Shown piece after piece: positions 1 to 7,202 of a stretch of 50,036 nt of DNA. Under the pieces are notes generated by a model. That model did no database searches. It saw only the letters and a program-made list of their open reading frames with translations, and was not told the DNA's origin. The DNA is taken from positions 1-50,036 of the forward strand of contig JAQBUF010000020.1 of NCBI GenBank assembly GCA_027623995.1, given 5' to 3'. This stretch comes from Nitrospirota bacterium (GTDB taxonomy: Bacteria > Nitrospirota > Nitrospiria > Nitrospirales > UBA8639). Position 1 is the first letter of the stretch, and each line of letters opens with the position of its first letter. The translations under genes and the position numbers were made by a program.

Positions 1-193
1 CCGAGGCCTCCCTCACTAAGACGGGAAAGCCTAGCATGAAATGGGAACGTATTTTTGTCAATAGCCGCCGTGGGCGCTCTCAACACTTTATTCTATTCTC
101 CCCCTCTATTTCAGATGCCAACCAGCCGAAACAATATTGTTGGAACTGCCCATCGCATAACATTTTCGCCTTTTTTCCTGAACAATCATTTCT

Positions 194-1078
194 ATGGAAC
201 AATTTGGACCTGGATTAGCTGCCCTGCTCGGATTTTTAGAAGGACTCACTGAGTACCTGCCCGTATCTTCGACCGGCCATCTCATTTTACTGGGACATTG
301 GCTTGGATTTACCGGCGAGATGGCCATTAGTGTAGAGATTTGCATCCAAATTGGTGCCGTTTTGGCAGTCGTCGTATACGAACGAACTAAAATTCTTGGA
401 TTGCTTCGGCATGGTCTTCATGAACAACATGAATTTCGACGAGGCATCTTGGCCGCACGCCAACCGGAAAGCCAACAGTCATGGCAGACCTATCTTCGCC
501 AGTCAGCGGAGGAGCATCGGAATATGTGGTTTCTATTGGGGCTGGGCGCGGCGTTTATACCCGCAGCCATTGTAGGTCTGTTGGCACATGATTGGATCGA
601 AAGCAATCTCTTTTCCCCTAAGACCGTGGCCATCAGTTTAATCGTTGGAGGCATCATTATTCTCATCGCGGAAACTTGGCCCAGAGCCGTAAAGATTTCT
701 CAACTCGAACAGGTTGGTGTTCGTGCCGCGATTGGTGTTGGAATGGCCCAATGCATGGCGCTAATCCCAGGAATGTCTCGCTCCGGCTCAACCATTATTG
801 GAGGCATGTTTATCGGTTTAGACCGAAAAGTCGCGACTGAGTTCTCATTCTTTCTTGCCCTACCGACCATGTTTGCCGCGACAGCCTATAAACTTATTCA
901 ATCCATTCACCTCTTTAGCACGAGTGATGTGTTCGCGTTACTGGTTGGTATGGTCGTCTCCTTCTTCGTCGCGTGGATCGTGATCGCCTCATTCTTGACC
1001 TACGTCAAAAAACACACGCTCAAGGTTTTTGGCTATTACCGAATCGTTCTCGGCACTATCATCTTGCTAATTCTGTAA
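194..1078 (+). CDS. uppP: Undecaprenyl-diphosphatase UppP (BacA)
   Basis: Integral membrane phosphatase that converts undecaprenyl diphosphate to undecaprenyl phosphate, recycling the lipid carrier for peptidoglycan and other envelope polymers; members give bacitracin resistance. The 294-residue protein has the N-terminal family signature (residues 8-26, GFLEGLTEYLPVSSTGH region) with the conserved Glu and Ser/Thr cluster, and the second signature around residues 189-205 (ALIPGMSRSGSTI). Several long hydrophobic segments follow, as expected. Length is slightly above the usual 265-280 because of a polar insert near residues 75-110 (EQHEFRRGILAARQ region), which is common outside proteobacteria. 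The ATG at 194 gives the canonical N terminus; no strong ribosome binding site is visible before it. It is followed by a tandem repeat and a convergent amidase gene. Confidence 0.97.
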   Translation: MEQFGPGLAALLGFLEGLTEYLPVSSTGHLILLGHWLGFTGEMAISVEICIQIGAVLAVVVYERTKILGLLRHGLHEQHEFRRGILAARQPESQQSWQTYLRQSAEEHRNMWFLLGLGAAFIPAAIVGLLAHDWIESNLFSPKTVAISLIVGGIIILIAETWPRAVKISQLEQVGVRAAIGVGMAQCMALIPGMSRSGSTIIGGMFIGLDRKVATEFSFFLALPTMFAATAYKLIQSIHLFSTSDVFALLVGMVVSFFVAWIVIASFLTYVKKHTLKVFGYYRIVLGTIILLIL

Positions 1079-1110
1079 TCGTGAGTTGTCATGCGTAAAG
1101 GGTAAATAAA

Positions 1111-1196
1111 CGCTTCACGCTTCACGCTTCACGCTTCACGCTTCACGCTTCACGCTTCACGCTTCACGCTTCACGCTTCACGCTTCACGCTTCACG
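1111..1196. repeat. Heptanucleotide tandem repeat (CTTCACG)n
   Basis: About 12 nearly perfect copies of the 7-base unit CTTCACG run through the convergent 3' ends of uppP and the amidase gene. On the minus strand the unit reads CGTGAAG, and its last copies supply the final codons (GTG AAG CGT GAA GCG) and the TGA stop of the amidase. As 7 is not a multiple of 3, a gain or loss of copies moves the frame, but TGA occurs in every frame, so the tail always ends quickly. A degenerate trace of similar sequence is visible near 15050. Confidence 0.95.
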
Positions 1197-1987
1197 TCAA
1201 TCCCATACATCTCCGGGCGCCGATCTTTCAATAAATCATTGTAGGGATTAATTGATTTATTGCGAGCTTCATCGACGTCGACCTCCAGCACCATTAACTC
1301 TTCCTGGTCAATTGGGGCCCGATGCAGAATTTTTCCTTTTGGGGAGACCACTTCGCTTTTACCAATAAATGTGAGTGGCGGTTTACCTCCCCTCGCTTCT
1401 TGACCGATTCGATTGGCCGTCACGCTGAACACGCGATTTTCCAACGATCGTGTGACCATGGCATCAGGGCAGTTAGGTAACACCAAATTGGAAGGATGAC
1501 ACAATATATCGGCACCCTGGAGGGCTAACGATCTAGCGACCTCAGGGTAGTACCAGTCAAAACAAATCATGACGCCTATGCGGGCCTGGCCAATATCCCA
1601 CACGTGGATTCCTGAGTTCCCTGGTGCAAAAAATAGAGTCTCTTCGAAAAACAAATGGGTCTTTCGATAGCGCCCCACAAATCCAGACGGCCCAACCACA
1701 ATCGCGGAATTATAGCACTGGTCGCCCTCTCGCTCGGGTAATCCGACAACCAGATGCGTTCCGTGCTGACGTGCCAGTTCCACACATTTTTGAGTGGTCG
1801 GCCCCTCCGGAACGGGTTCTGATAAATTGAGCACTTCATCCTGACTCACAAACTGATACCCAGTGAAAGCCAATTCTGGAAGCACGAGCAGCTCGCAATT
1901 CACCGATCCCAGCTGTGCGGCAAACTGATCAATGTTTTTTGAAACTTCGCCAAATACAGGGTGGGACTGATAATAGCCAATGTTCAT
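1178..1987 (-). CDS. Carbon-nitrogen hydrolase (nitrilase superfamily amidase)
   Basis: Cytoplasmic amidase of the nitrilase superfamily, 269 residues, the usual single-domain length. The catalytic triad is visible: Glu38 (LPELAF), Lys109 (YRKTHLF) and Cys142 (GVMICFDWYYPE). The motif around the cysteine resembles the omega-amidase/N-carbamoylputrescine amidase branch, but the substrate cannot be fixed from sequence; there is no polyamine or nitrile operon beside it. The last few codons and the stop lie inside the heptanucleotide repeat, so the extreme C terminus (DVKREA) is repeat-derived. It is convergent with uppP and lies downstream of smbP on the same strand, but a strong terminator between them makes it a separate transcription unit. 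Confidence 0.93.
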   Translation of the reverse strand: MNIGYYQSHPVFGEVSKNIDQFAAQLGSVNCELLVLPELAFTGYQFVSQDEVLNLSEPVPEGPTTQKCVELARQHGTHLVVGLPEREGDQCYNSAIVVGPSGFVGRYRKTHLFFEETLFFAPGNSGIHVWDIGQARIGVMICFDWYYPEVARSLALQGADILCHPSNLVLPNCPDAMVTRSLENRVFSVTANRIGQEARGGKPPLTFIGKSEVVSPKGKILHRAPIDQEELMVLEVDVDEARNKSINPYNDLLKDRRPEMYGIDVKREA

Positions 1988-2004
1988 CTGATGCCTGGCC
2001 TCTC

Positions 2005-2038
2005 AAAAAAAACGGGCAGGTTGCATCCTGCCCGTTTT
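2005..2038 (-). terminator. Rho-independent terminator of smbP
   Basis: On the minus strand a 12-base-pair hairpin (AAAACGGGCAGG / CCTGCCCGTTTT, 6-base loop) is followed by a run of eight T. It lies 31 bases after the smbP stop and before the amidase start, so it should end smbP transcription. Confidence 0.95.
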
Positions 2039-2069
2039 CCCAATTATGTGACTGAAAGGAGAACTGAAA

Positions 2070-2414
2070 TCAATGCACTTCGTGGAGATGCATGACTGCA
2101 CTACTGGCATGTTTGGTCGCCACCTCGGCATGGCCTTCTTTCCCATGCGTAATGGCTTCCTCTAATTCGTGGACGCCAGCATCCAGATGCTTATTATGTA
2201 CGTCTTTTTGCGCCGCATGGGCATGGCCCAACGCCACTTCAGCATGCGTCACGATGGCATCAGCATGGCCCATACCACCATGGGTCACAGCTTCTTCAGC
2301 ATGGGTAATAGCTTCATGCACATGAGCGTTTCCACCGGCCAACACAGGGGTAACCGCTGCCACCATCAACACAGCACCTATCAACATTCCTGCGAGAAGA
2401 ACGCTTCGCCCCAT
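2070..2414 (-). CDS. smbP: SmbP-like small periplasmic His-heptad metal-binding protein
   Basis: Small exported protein (114 residues from the chosen start) with an N-terminal signal peptide (MGRSVLLAGMLIGAVL, cleavage expected after VLAGG or nearby) and then a mature region built of about ten seven-residue helical repeats with His, Ala and acidic residues (patterns such as HAEEAVTHG, HADAIVTHAE, HAEVALGHAH). This matches SmbP of Nitrosomonas europaea, a periplasmic helical-bundle protein that binds Cu and other divalent metals; metal buffering is inferred. An upstream in-frame ATG exists at 2429, but the GGAGG ribosome binding site lies inside those first codons, 6 bases before the ATG at 2414, so 2414 is the better start. 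It has its own terminator downstream and a palindrome upstream, so it is probably monocistronic. Confidence 0.88.
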   Translation of the reverse strand: MGRSVLLAGMLIGAVLMVAAVTPVLAGGNAHVHEAITHAEEAVTHGGMGHADAIVTHAEVALGHAHAAQKDVHNKHLDAGVHELEEAITHGKEGHAEVATKHASSAVMHLHEVH

Positions 2415-2475
2415 TTCAGACCTCCACAAAAAAATGATTAATGATCAAAAGAACGATCCAATCTGACTTCGTTCC

Positions 2476-2489
2476 CGAGGATATCCTCG
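2476..2489. promoter_or_regulatory. Perfect 14-bp palindrome upstream of smbP
   Basis: CGAGGATATCCTCG is an uninterrupted palindrome about 60 bases upstream of the smbP start and 20 bases after the sulfurtransferase stop. It could be an operator for smbP. A weak promoter candidate lies between it and the gene on the minus strand (TTGGAT, 15 bases, TAATCA). Function is inference only. Confidence 0.3.
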
Positions 2490-2507
2490 CATGCTTTTCA
2501 GATTACA

Positions 2508-3377
2508 TCAAGATGCTTTTCCTTGGGGTGGAGCCGACACTTTATGGAGGAGTTTGACGTCCTTTGCTGCCGGCGCTGCGAAATCCCGGCTCCATTCCCA
2601 CCAGGACCCAGGATAATTCTTCACCTTTTCGTAACCCGCCAGTCGAAGAACAAAGTATAACCATGCCGATCGGACACCACCTAAACAATAGGTCACCACT
2701 TCTTGCTCAGATTGCAATCCATTATCCAGAAAAATATCCCGGATTGCATCCAGATCTTTGACCGTTCCATCATGATTGAGAAAACCATTCCAGGGAATAT
2801 TCCTCGCTGAGGGAATATGCCCAGCTCGTGGAAGCCCATCAATCTCTTTTCCCGCATATTCTTCAACACTCCGGGCATCGAGGAGAACCGTTTCAGGATG
2901 TGGCCGCTTCACCAGTTTTTTGAGATCGTCTTTGACAATCATCATTTCAGGCTTGGGCGACGCTTGGAAATCTCCAGGAGACAGACGAACGGGTTGATGC
3001 TCATAAGGACGAGATTCGGCAGTCCACTTCACCCACCCCCCATCCAATACTTTGACGCTGGAATGGCCAAGATATTGGAGCATCCAAAACATCCGGCCCT
3101 CGTCACCCCAATTATCAAAGGGATTCGAGTATACCACAATGTCGCTGGAATTCTTAATCCCCAACGCCCGAACTTTTTGTTCCAACCTGGAAATATCAGG
3201 ATCTAACACGCCCTTTGCCACAGCCTCGGGATCGCTAAAGGCATGCCAGGTAGAGTTGATCGCACCGGGAATGTGTGAGGAATAGGCCGCTTCTCCTCGA
3301 ACATCAATAATAATTAAATCTTCACGCCCTAAATTTTGAGCCAACGTTTCCGTATCAATGAGCCATGCACTCGACAT
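2508..3377 (-). CDS. Sulfurtransferase, two rhodanese domains (SseA-like)
   Basis: Thiosulfate or 3-mercaptopyruvate sulfurtransferase with two rhodanese domains, the second carrying the active-site loop CLGGVRS (Cys231 counted from the chosen start, Arg at the sixth loop position). The N-terminal domain has the inactive-domain motif around IIDVRGEAAYSSHIPGA. At 289 residues it fits the family. A 26-residue upstream extension is open (from 3455), but the ATG at 3377 has AGGAACAGG just before it and aligns with the family start (MSSAWLIDTETLA). No signal peptide, so cytoplasmic. It lies 26 bases after the multihaem cytochrome gene and is probably in its operon. The CLGGVRS loop is closer to thiosulfate-type than to the CG(S/T)GVT loop of mercaptopyruvate enzymes, so the donor is uncertain. 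Confidence 0.92.
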   Translation of the reverse strand: MSSAWLIDTETLAQNLGREDLIIIDVRGEAAYSSHIPGAINSTWHAFSDPEAVAKGVLDPDISRLEQKVRALGIKNSSDIVVYSNPFDNWGDEGRMFWMLQYLGHSSVKVLDGGWVKWTAESRPYEHQPVRLSPGDFQASPKPEMMIVKDDLKKLVKRPHPETVLLDARSVEEYAGKEIDGLPRAGHIPSARNIPWNGFLNHDGTVKDLDAIRDIFLDNGLQSEQEVVTYCLGGVRSAWLYFVLRLAGYEKVKNYPGSWWEWSRDFAAPAAKDVKLLHKVSAPPQGKAS

Positions 3378-3403
3378 AATCCTGTTCCTATTCCTCTGAA
3401 ATA

Positions 3404-4732
3404 TTAACTTAATGAGCCATGAGAGAACACAGGTTCTGGAGAATCCTTGGAACACCCAAGCCGTGCATCCACGGGCTGATCCGTCAAGGCCACACTCAAT
3501 TTCTCGCTCAGCGGAAATTCACGCTGATAAATTTGAAACTGATAGGGATCATCGGACCGCAACCCATAGTTCTCTCGCAACATGGCATGCTGACCATCTG
3601 TGAGGATATGATAGCGAACTCGAGCCTCGACAACCAAGTCTTCCCGTCCTTGTGGAATTTCATACGAAAATTGGTAGTCTCGGCTGGCCAACGGCAGCAA
3701 CCGATTATCGTAGAGTTCTAGGATCACAGGCTGCCACAAAATCCAACGGCCCATGGTCTCCGTGTGCTCCTCAAGCACGGCACCGGTGCTATCCTTCACA
3801 AAAAACTCAACGGTAAAATGTCGATCAGGGTCTCCTGTGGGAATTTTGTGACCCGCCCCCGCATTGATCAAGGTCAGAGTCATGTTCACCGTGTCCCCAG
3901 GTTGAGGATTCGGCGGATCAGCCTGAACCTGAATCGCCACCGCGCGCTTGACCATTTCGGGATCATGCCCGCCCCGCCAGAGATGTTGCCGCCCTTGCCG
4001 TATGGGACCGTCTTTAGCCACTGGACGAGAAATTTCTGGCATGTGGCAATGCTGACAGGTAAAACCCTTTTCCTTCATGAAGAACTCGCCTTCATACTCA
4101 GCATAGGTCCCGCAAGGCCCAACATTATAAAACTGAAATGGCCCGGACACGACATTATGACAGCGATAGCACATGGACGTCGTGCGAAACGCTGGATCAA
4201 ATTCCGTAGGGTGGGGAGCCACAGAATCGTCAAACGGCCCATAGATCACACCATCACGGACATGACAGGCCGCACAGGTGACTCCTTCCTTCTGGAAGGC
4301 TTGATCAAACCCAGGGTTTTCCACCTGGATCGCCTTTTCAACCCGATCATTCGGTATTTTTTGGATAAGCGTGGGCTGTTGATTTTCTAGGGGCGTGTGG
4401 CAATTGAGGCATACCCAAATATTGTCATCTTTTTTCCAATAGGCTTGGAAAAATGGGTCATCATAGGCATGAGCATGAATGCTGGCTTTCCACTCTTCGT
4501 AAATGTCTTGATGGCATCGACCACATTCTTCCGCACTTAATGAGTCTAAACCGACGGGAACCTTTTGGAAGGGAATCGCATGCGCATAGTCATCCCGAAG
4601 TCCAAAAATCACAACGGGGCGCAGTTCGGTATAAAAAAGATAGACGAGCACCGGAGCTACAACCAAGAAGACCAAAAATAAGGCCCAACGTTTTTGTCCT
4701 CGCCCCCCTCGTCGTCTGCGTCGGCTGAACAT
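3404..4732 (-). CDS. Membrane-anchored pentahaem cytochrome c (cytochrome c554-like)
   Basis: Electron-carrier protein, 442 residues. An Arg-rich N terminus (MFSRRRRRGG) precedes one membrane segment (about residues 15-34), acting as an uncleaved anchor or signal. The periplasmic part has five c-type haem motifs: CGRCH 70-74, CLNCH 108-112, CAACH 153-157, CYRCH 188-192 and CQHCH 226-230. The C-terminal 200 residues form a predicted beta-rich domain starting at AGHKIPTGDP, a motif seen in many multihaem cytochromes of the c554/c' group. It starts 3 bases after the deacetylase stop and is followed by the sulfurtransferase, so the three probably form one transcript. The redox partner is unknown; roles in nitrogen or sulfur redox chemistry are inference from context. 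Confidence 0.9.
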   Translation of the reverse strand: MFSRRRRRGGRGQKRWALFLVFLVVAPVLVYLFYTELRPVVIFGLRDDYAHAIPFQKVPVGLDSLSAEECGRCHQDIYEEWKASIHAHAYDDPFFQAYWKKDDNIWVCLNCHTPLENQQPTLIQKIPNDRVEKAIQVENPGFDQAFQKEGVTCAACHVRDGVIYGPFDDSVAPHPTEFDPAFRTTSMCYRCHNVVSGPFQFYNVGPCGTYAEYEGEFFMKEKGFTCQHCHMPEISRPVAKDGPIRQGRQHLWRGGHDPEMVKRAVAIQVQADPPNPQPGDTVNMTLTLINAGAGHKIPTGDPDRHFTVEFFVKDSTGAVLEEHTETMGRWILWQPVILELYDNRLLPLASRDYQFSYEIPQGREDLVVEARVRYHILTDGQHAMLRENYGLRSDDPYQFQIYQREFPLSEKLSVALTDQPVDARLGCSKDSPEPVFSHGSLS

Positions 4733-4735
4733 TGG

Positions 4736-5680
4736 TTAGGCTTCCATGAACGCTAAAATATGTTGATGCACGGAACCAGCTAACGCGCGAAGGTCGTAGC
4801 CCCCTTCCAAGCACGCCACCATCCGACCATGACAATGGGTATTGGCAATGCCCGCGACAATTCGAGTGAGTTCGCCATAACCTTCGTCCGTGATATTCAT
4901 GCTCGCGAGGGGATCATCCTGATGGGCATCGAAGCCTGCCGAGATCAGCACAAAATCTGGCTTAAACGCATCAGCCGCTGGTACCAATACTTTTTGAAAC
5001 ACTTCTCGATAGTCATCCGTTCCTTGCCCACGATCCATAGGCACATTAATCGTCGCGCCTTCGCCTTTACCTTGCCCACGTTCATTCTCTGACCCGGTGC
5101 CAGGATAATGTGGAAATTGATGCGTGCTAAAAAAGAGAACCGAGGGATCATCCTCAAACACATGCTGCGTGCCATTACCATGATGCACATCCCAATCCAC
5201 AATCATGACGCGCTTCAAACCATGACGCTCTTGAATATACCGAGCCGCAATCGCCACATTATTCAACAGACAAAAGCCCATGGCTCGATTCGCTTCAGCA
5301 TGATGCCCCGGTGGGCGAACCGCACAAAAAACCTGATCGACCTGGTTATCCATGATCGCATCCACAGCAGCCATCGCTCCACCTGCCGCGAGATATGCCG
5401 CAGTCAATGAACTTGGCGACATTGAGGTATCAGGATCAAGGGAGGCATACCCCTCACTTGGAGCTTTATCTTCCAATCGCTGCACATACGCCGGATCATG
5501 AATACGAGTAATCCACTCCTTCGCAGCTTTTCGCGGTTCGATTCGAGTCAATTTCGACATAGTCCCAGACGATTCTAACTTCGCCAAAATAGCCCGCAAC
5601 CGCTCCGGGGATTCAGGATGCCCCGGCCCCATATCATGTTCCAAATACGCAGGATGCGTAACGATTCCCACTCGACCCAT
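4736..5680 (-). CDS. HDAC-family (AcuC/acetylpolyamine-type) deacetylase
   Basis: Zinc-dependent amidohydrolase of the histone deacetylase superfamily, 314 residues. The catalytic site is complete: His126-His127 in RPPGHHAE, zinc ligands Asp164 and His166 in DWDVHHGNG and Asp251 in SAGFDAH, and the late Gly-rich LEGGYDL with the active-site Tyr. Bacterial members remove acetyl or other acyl groups from acetyl-CoA synthetase, polyamines or small amides; the substrate cannot be told from sequence. No signal peptide, so cytoplasmic. It is the first gene of a tight minus-strand run, 3 bases ahead of the pentahaem cytochrome gene. Confidence 0.95.
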   Translation of the reverse strand: MGRVGIVTHPAYLEHDMGPGHPESPERLRAILAKLESSGTMSKLTRIEPRKAAKEWITRIHDPAYVQRLEDKAPSEGYASLDPDTSMSPSSLTAAYLAAGGAMAAVDAIMDNQVDQVFCAVRPPGHHAEANRAMGFCLLNNVAIAARYIQERHGLKRVMIVDWDVHHGNGTQHVFEDDPSVLFFSTHQFPHYPGTGSENERGQGKGEGATINVPMDRGQGTDDYREVFQKVLVPAADAFKPDFVLISAGFDAHQDDPLASMNITDEGYGELTRIVAGIANTHCHGRMVACLEGGYDLRALAGSVHQHILAFMEA

Positions 5681-5885
5681 GAACCATTCCTTCTAGATAA
5701 TTTTCTTTTGTACTCGCTCTATTGTGAGAGAGAAAAATGAGGAAAAACAAGGATCGGATGGTAGCATAGGGTCTACGATTAGACAACGCGAAGAGGTCAA
5801 TGCTAGATTCGGTTACCGAAGGAAGATCTGAATTCAAAAGGGCTTGAACTTCACCATGGCAGTTGAACCATTCATGAAATATTCC

Positions 5886-5948
5886 TGTAGCTGCGCCATC
5901 TCATGGCGCCTCTTCCACGGGGAGGCAGCATAAGATGCTGCAGCTACA
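5886..5948. repeat. Cloverleaf-forming palindromic repeat, copy 1
   Basis: A 63-base intergenic element. The outer arms TGTAGCTGC and GCAGCTACA pair perfectly over 9 bases. Inside lie three further perfect hairpins in a row: GCCAT-CTC-ATGGC (5895-5907), GCCTC...GAGGC (5908-5926) and AGCAT-AAG-ATGCT (5927-5939), with no unpaired base between them. The result is a four-way junction (cloverleaf), with an alternative single long hairpin. A second copy lies at 42206-42293. It is not a tRNA: there is no T-loop, anticodon stem or CCA context. Confidence 0.88.
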
Positions 5949-5981
5949 AAAGAATGTTATTTTCTAACTAAAGGAAATGTA

Positions 5982-6296
5982 ATGCCTGACCCAAAAATAG
6001 AAAAATTTTTAAAAGTGCTAAAGATGGATCCCAACGACGAAACCCTGTGGTTTGGCCTTGGCAAAGCCTACATGGGAGACGAAAATTGGGAAGAAGCCAT
6101 CCCGGCATTAGAAAGCTGCATCAAAGTCAAACCCACCTACTCAGCTGCAATCTTTGCACTGGCCCAGTCTTTAAAAAAAAATAACCAACCCGACAAATGC
6201 CGAGAAGTCTGCACCCAAGGCATAGAAGTCGCCACCACCAACGGCGACCTCATGGTGATCAAAAATCTAGAAGAAATGAGGGATTCGCTTCCTTAA
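5982..6296 (+). CDS. Small TPR-repeat protein
   Basis: A 104-residue protein consisting of about two to three tetratricopeptide repeats (DETLWFGLGKAYMGDENWEEAIPALESC, then PTYSAAIFALAQSLKKNNQPDKC, with Trp/Gly/Ala/Pro at TPR positions). Such proteins mediate protein-protein contacts; no enzymatic domain and no signal peptide are seen, so it is probably cytoplasmic. The start is well supported: AAGGA lies 6 bases before the ATG at 5982. It stands alone between the cloverleaf repeat and a convergent toxin gene. The binding partner is unknown. Confidence 0.82.
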   Translation: MPDPKIEKFLKVLKMDPNDETLWFGLGKAYMGDENWEEAIPALESCIKVKPTYSAAIFALAQSLKKNNQPDKCREVCTQGIEVATTNGDLMVIKNLEEMRDSLP

Positions 6297-6329
6297 AATT
6301 TTTGAGAATCCTGGCCTTAACTTTTTTTG

Positions 6330-6710
6330 CTATTTGCAATTTTTCCGAAGCCAGGCTGTCAACTCTTCTTCTTTAAATTTTTTCTCGGCAAAGGCAAGTA
6401 TGACAGTCGCGGTTTCCTCCTCGGAAGCAACGAGCACTTTCCCATTTCTTTCCAAAAAGATCCCGCCCACCACCAACCCCGTACGCTTATTGCCATCAAC
6501 AAATGGGTGGTTCCGGACAATGCCAAACATGTAAGCCGCAGCTAAAGCAAAAAGGTCAGGGGATTCGTACAAAAAGAGATTTTCCGGACGGGCGAGAGCC
6601 GAATCTAAAAGGGTTTCATCGCGAAACCCTGAGGCTCCACCGAATTCATGAAGCAACGCATCGTGGATGGCAAGGACAACATCTCGATCAATCCAAACCG
6701 GCTCTTTCAT
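6330..6710 (-). CDS. doc: Doc-type Fic-fold toxin
   Basis: Type II toxin of the Doc (death-on-curing) family, 126 residues, the normal size. The Fic motif HPFVDGNKRTG is present at residues 68-78 (catalytic-loop His68, Asp72, Lys75, Arg76); Lys in place of the second Gly is the Doc hallmark. Characterised Doc proteins phosphorylate elongation factor Tu. Its start codon overlaps the antitoxin stop by 4 bases (ATGA), implying coupled translation. It is intact, so the module may be active. It is convergent with the TPR gene. Confidence 0.95.
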   Translation of the reverse strand: MKEPVWIDRDVVLAIHDALLHEFGGASGFRDETLLDSALARPENLFLYESPDLFALAAAYMFGIVRNHPFVDGNKRTGLVVGGIFLERNGKVLVASEEETATVILAFAEKKFKEEELTAWLRKNCK

Positions 6711-6934
6711 TGAGCCAACGCCCGCAACGTGTTGCGATATTTAGCCATAAACTTCTTGCCAATCTTAGCCTGTTTTTCAAACTCCGGATCATACGGCGTA
6801 ATCCGATAACTCCCATCCGGCGCCTCGGTCAGAAACACCCGATCACCATCATGGAGGTTTAACCGAGACAGCACCTCCTTAGGCAACACCACCCCCAACG
6901 AATTCCCAACTTTCCGAACTTTCAAATCCAGCAT
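6707..6934 (-). CDS. AbrB/MazE-type antitoxin of the Doc module
   Basis: A 75-residue swapped-hairpin AbrB/SpoVT-domain protein (KVRKVGNSLGVVLPKEVL, residues 5-22), the typical DNA-binding fold of MazE, PhD-unrelated antitoxins. The acidic/basic C-terminal tail (residues 45-75) would wrap the toxin. GGAG lies 7 bases before the ATG at 6934. It overlaps the doc start by 4 bases; order antitoxin then toxin is the normal one, and the AbrB protein should autorepress the pair. AbrB-Doc pairings are known in many genomes. Confidence 0.93.
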   Translation of the reverse strand: MLDLKVRKVGNSLGVVLPKEVLSRLNLHDGDRVFLTEAPDGSYRITPYDPEFEKQAKIGKKFMAKYRNTLRALAQ

Positions 6935-7202
6935 AGTTCAGCTCCCCTCATGTTAGTCCAAATGTTATAACATAAATTTTGTCTGGACAAGAGGAAAGTC
7001 ACATCAAAAAGTAAGTAAAAGTTCCTTCCATCTTTTTTCACCATCTAATTGAATTGGCCGAAACATCAAATAAAGGCGTTTTGACCAGAAACCTTTACAT
7101 GTACATGTTCCAAGCCTCCATAGAGACATGAGAGCCTATAGTGTCCATAAAATAAACCCATCCTGCACAACGAATTTTTATCCCATTCCTACGAGGCTAT
7201 CG

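Noticed and set aside
1-39. C-terminal tail of an upstream plus-strand gene ending at 39
   Set aside because: Twelve codons in frame 1 (PRPPSLRRESLA) are too few to support a call.
1111-1196. CRISPR-like array
   Set aside because: Unit of 7 bases without spacers; a simple tandem repeat.
2092-2441. Two plus-strand frames opposite smbP
   Set aside because: Shadows of the repetitive heptad codons of smbP.
5886-5948. tRNA gene
   Set aside because: Cloverleaf shape, but no T-loop, no anticodon stem of 5 bp with 7-base loop, and arms of unsuitable size.
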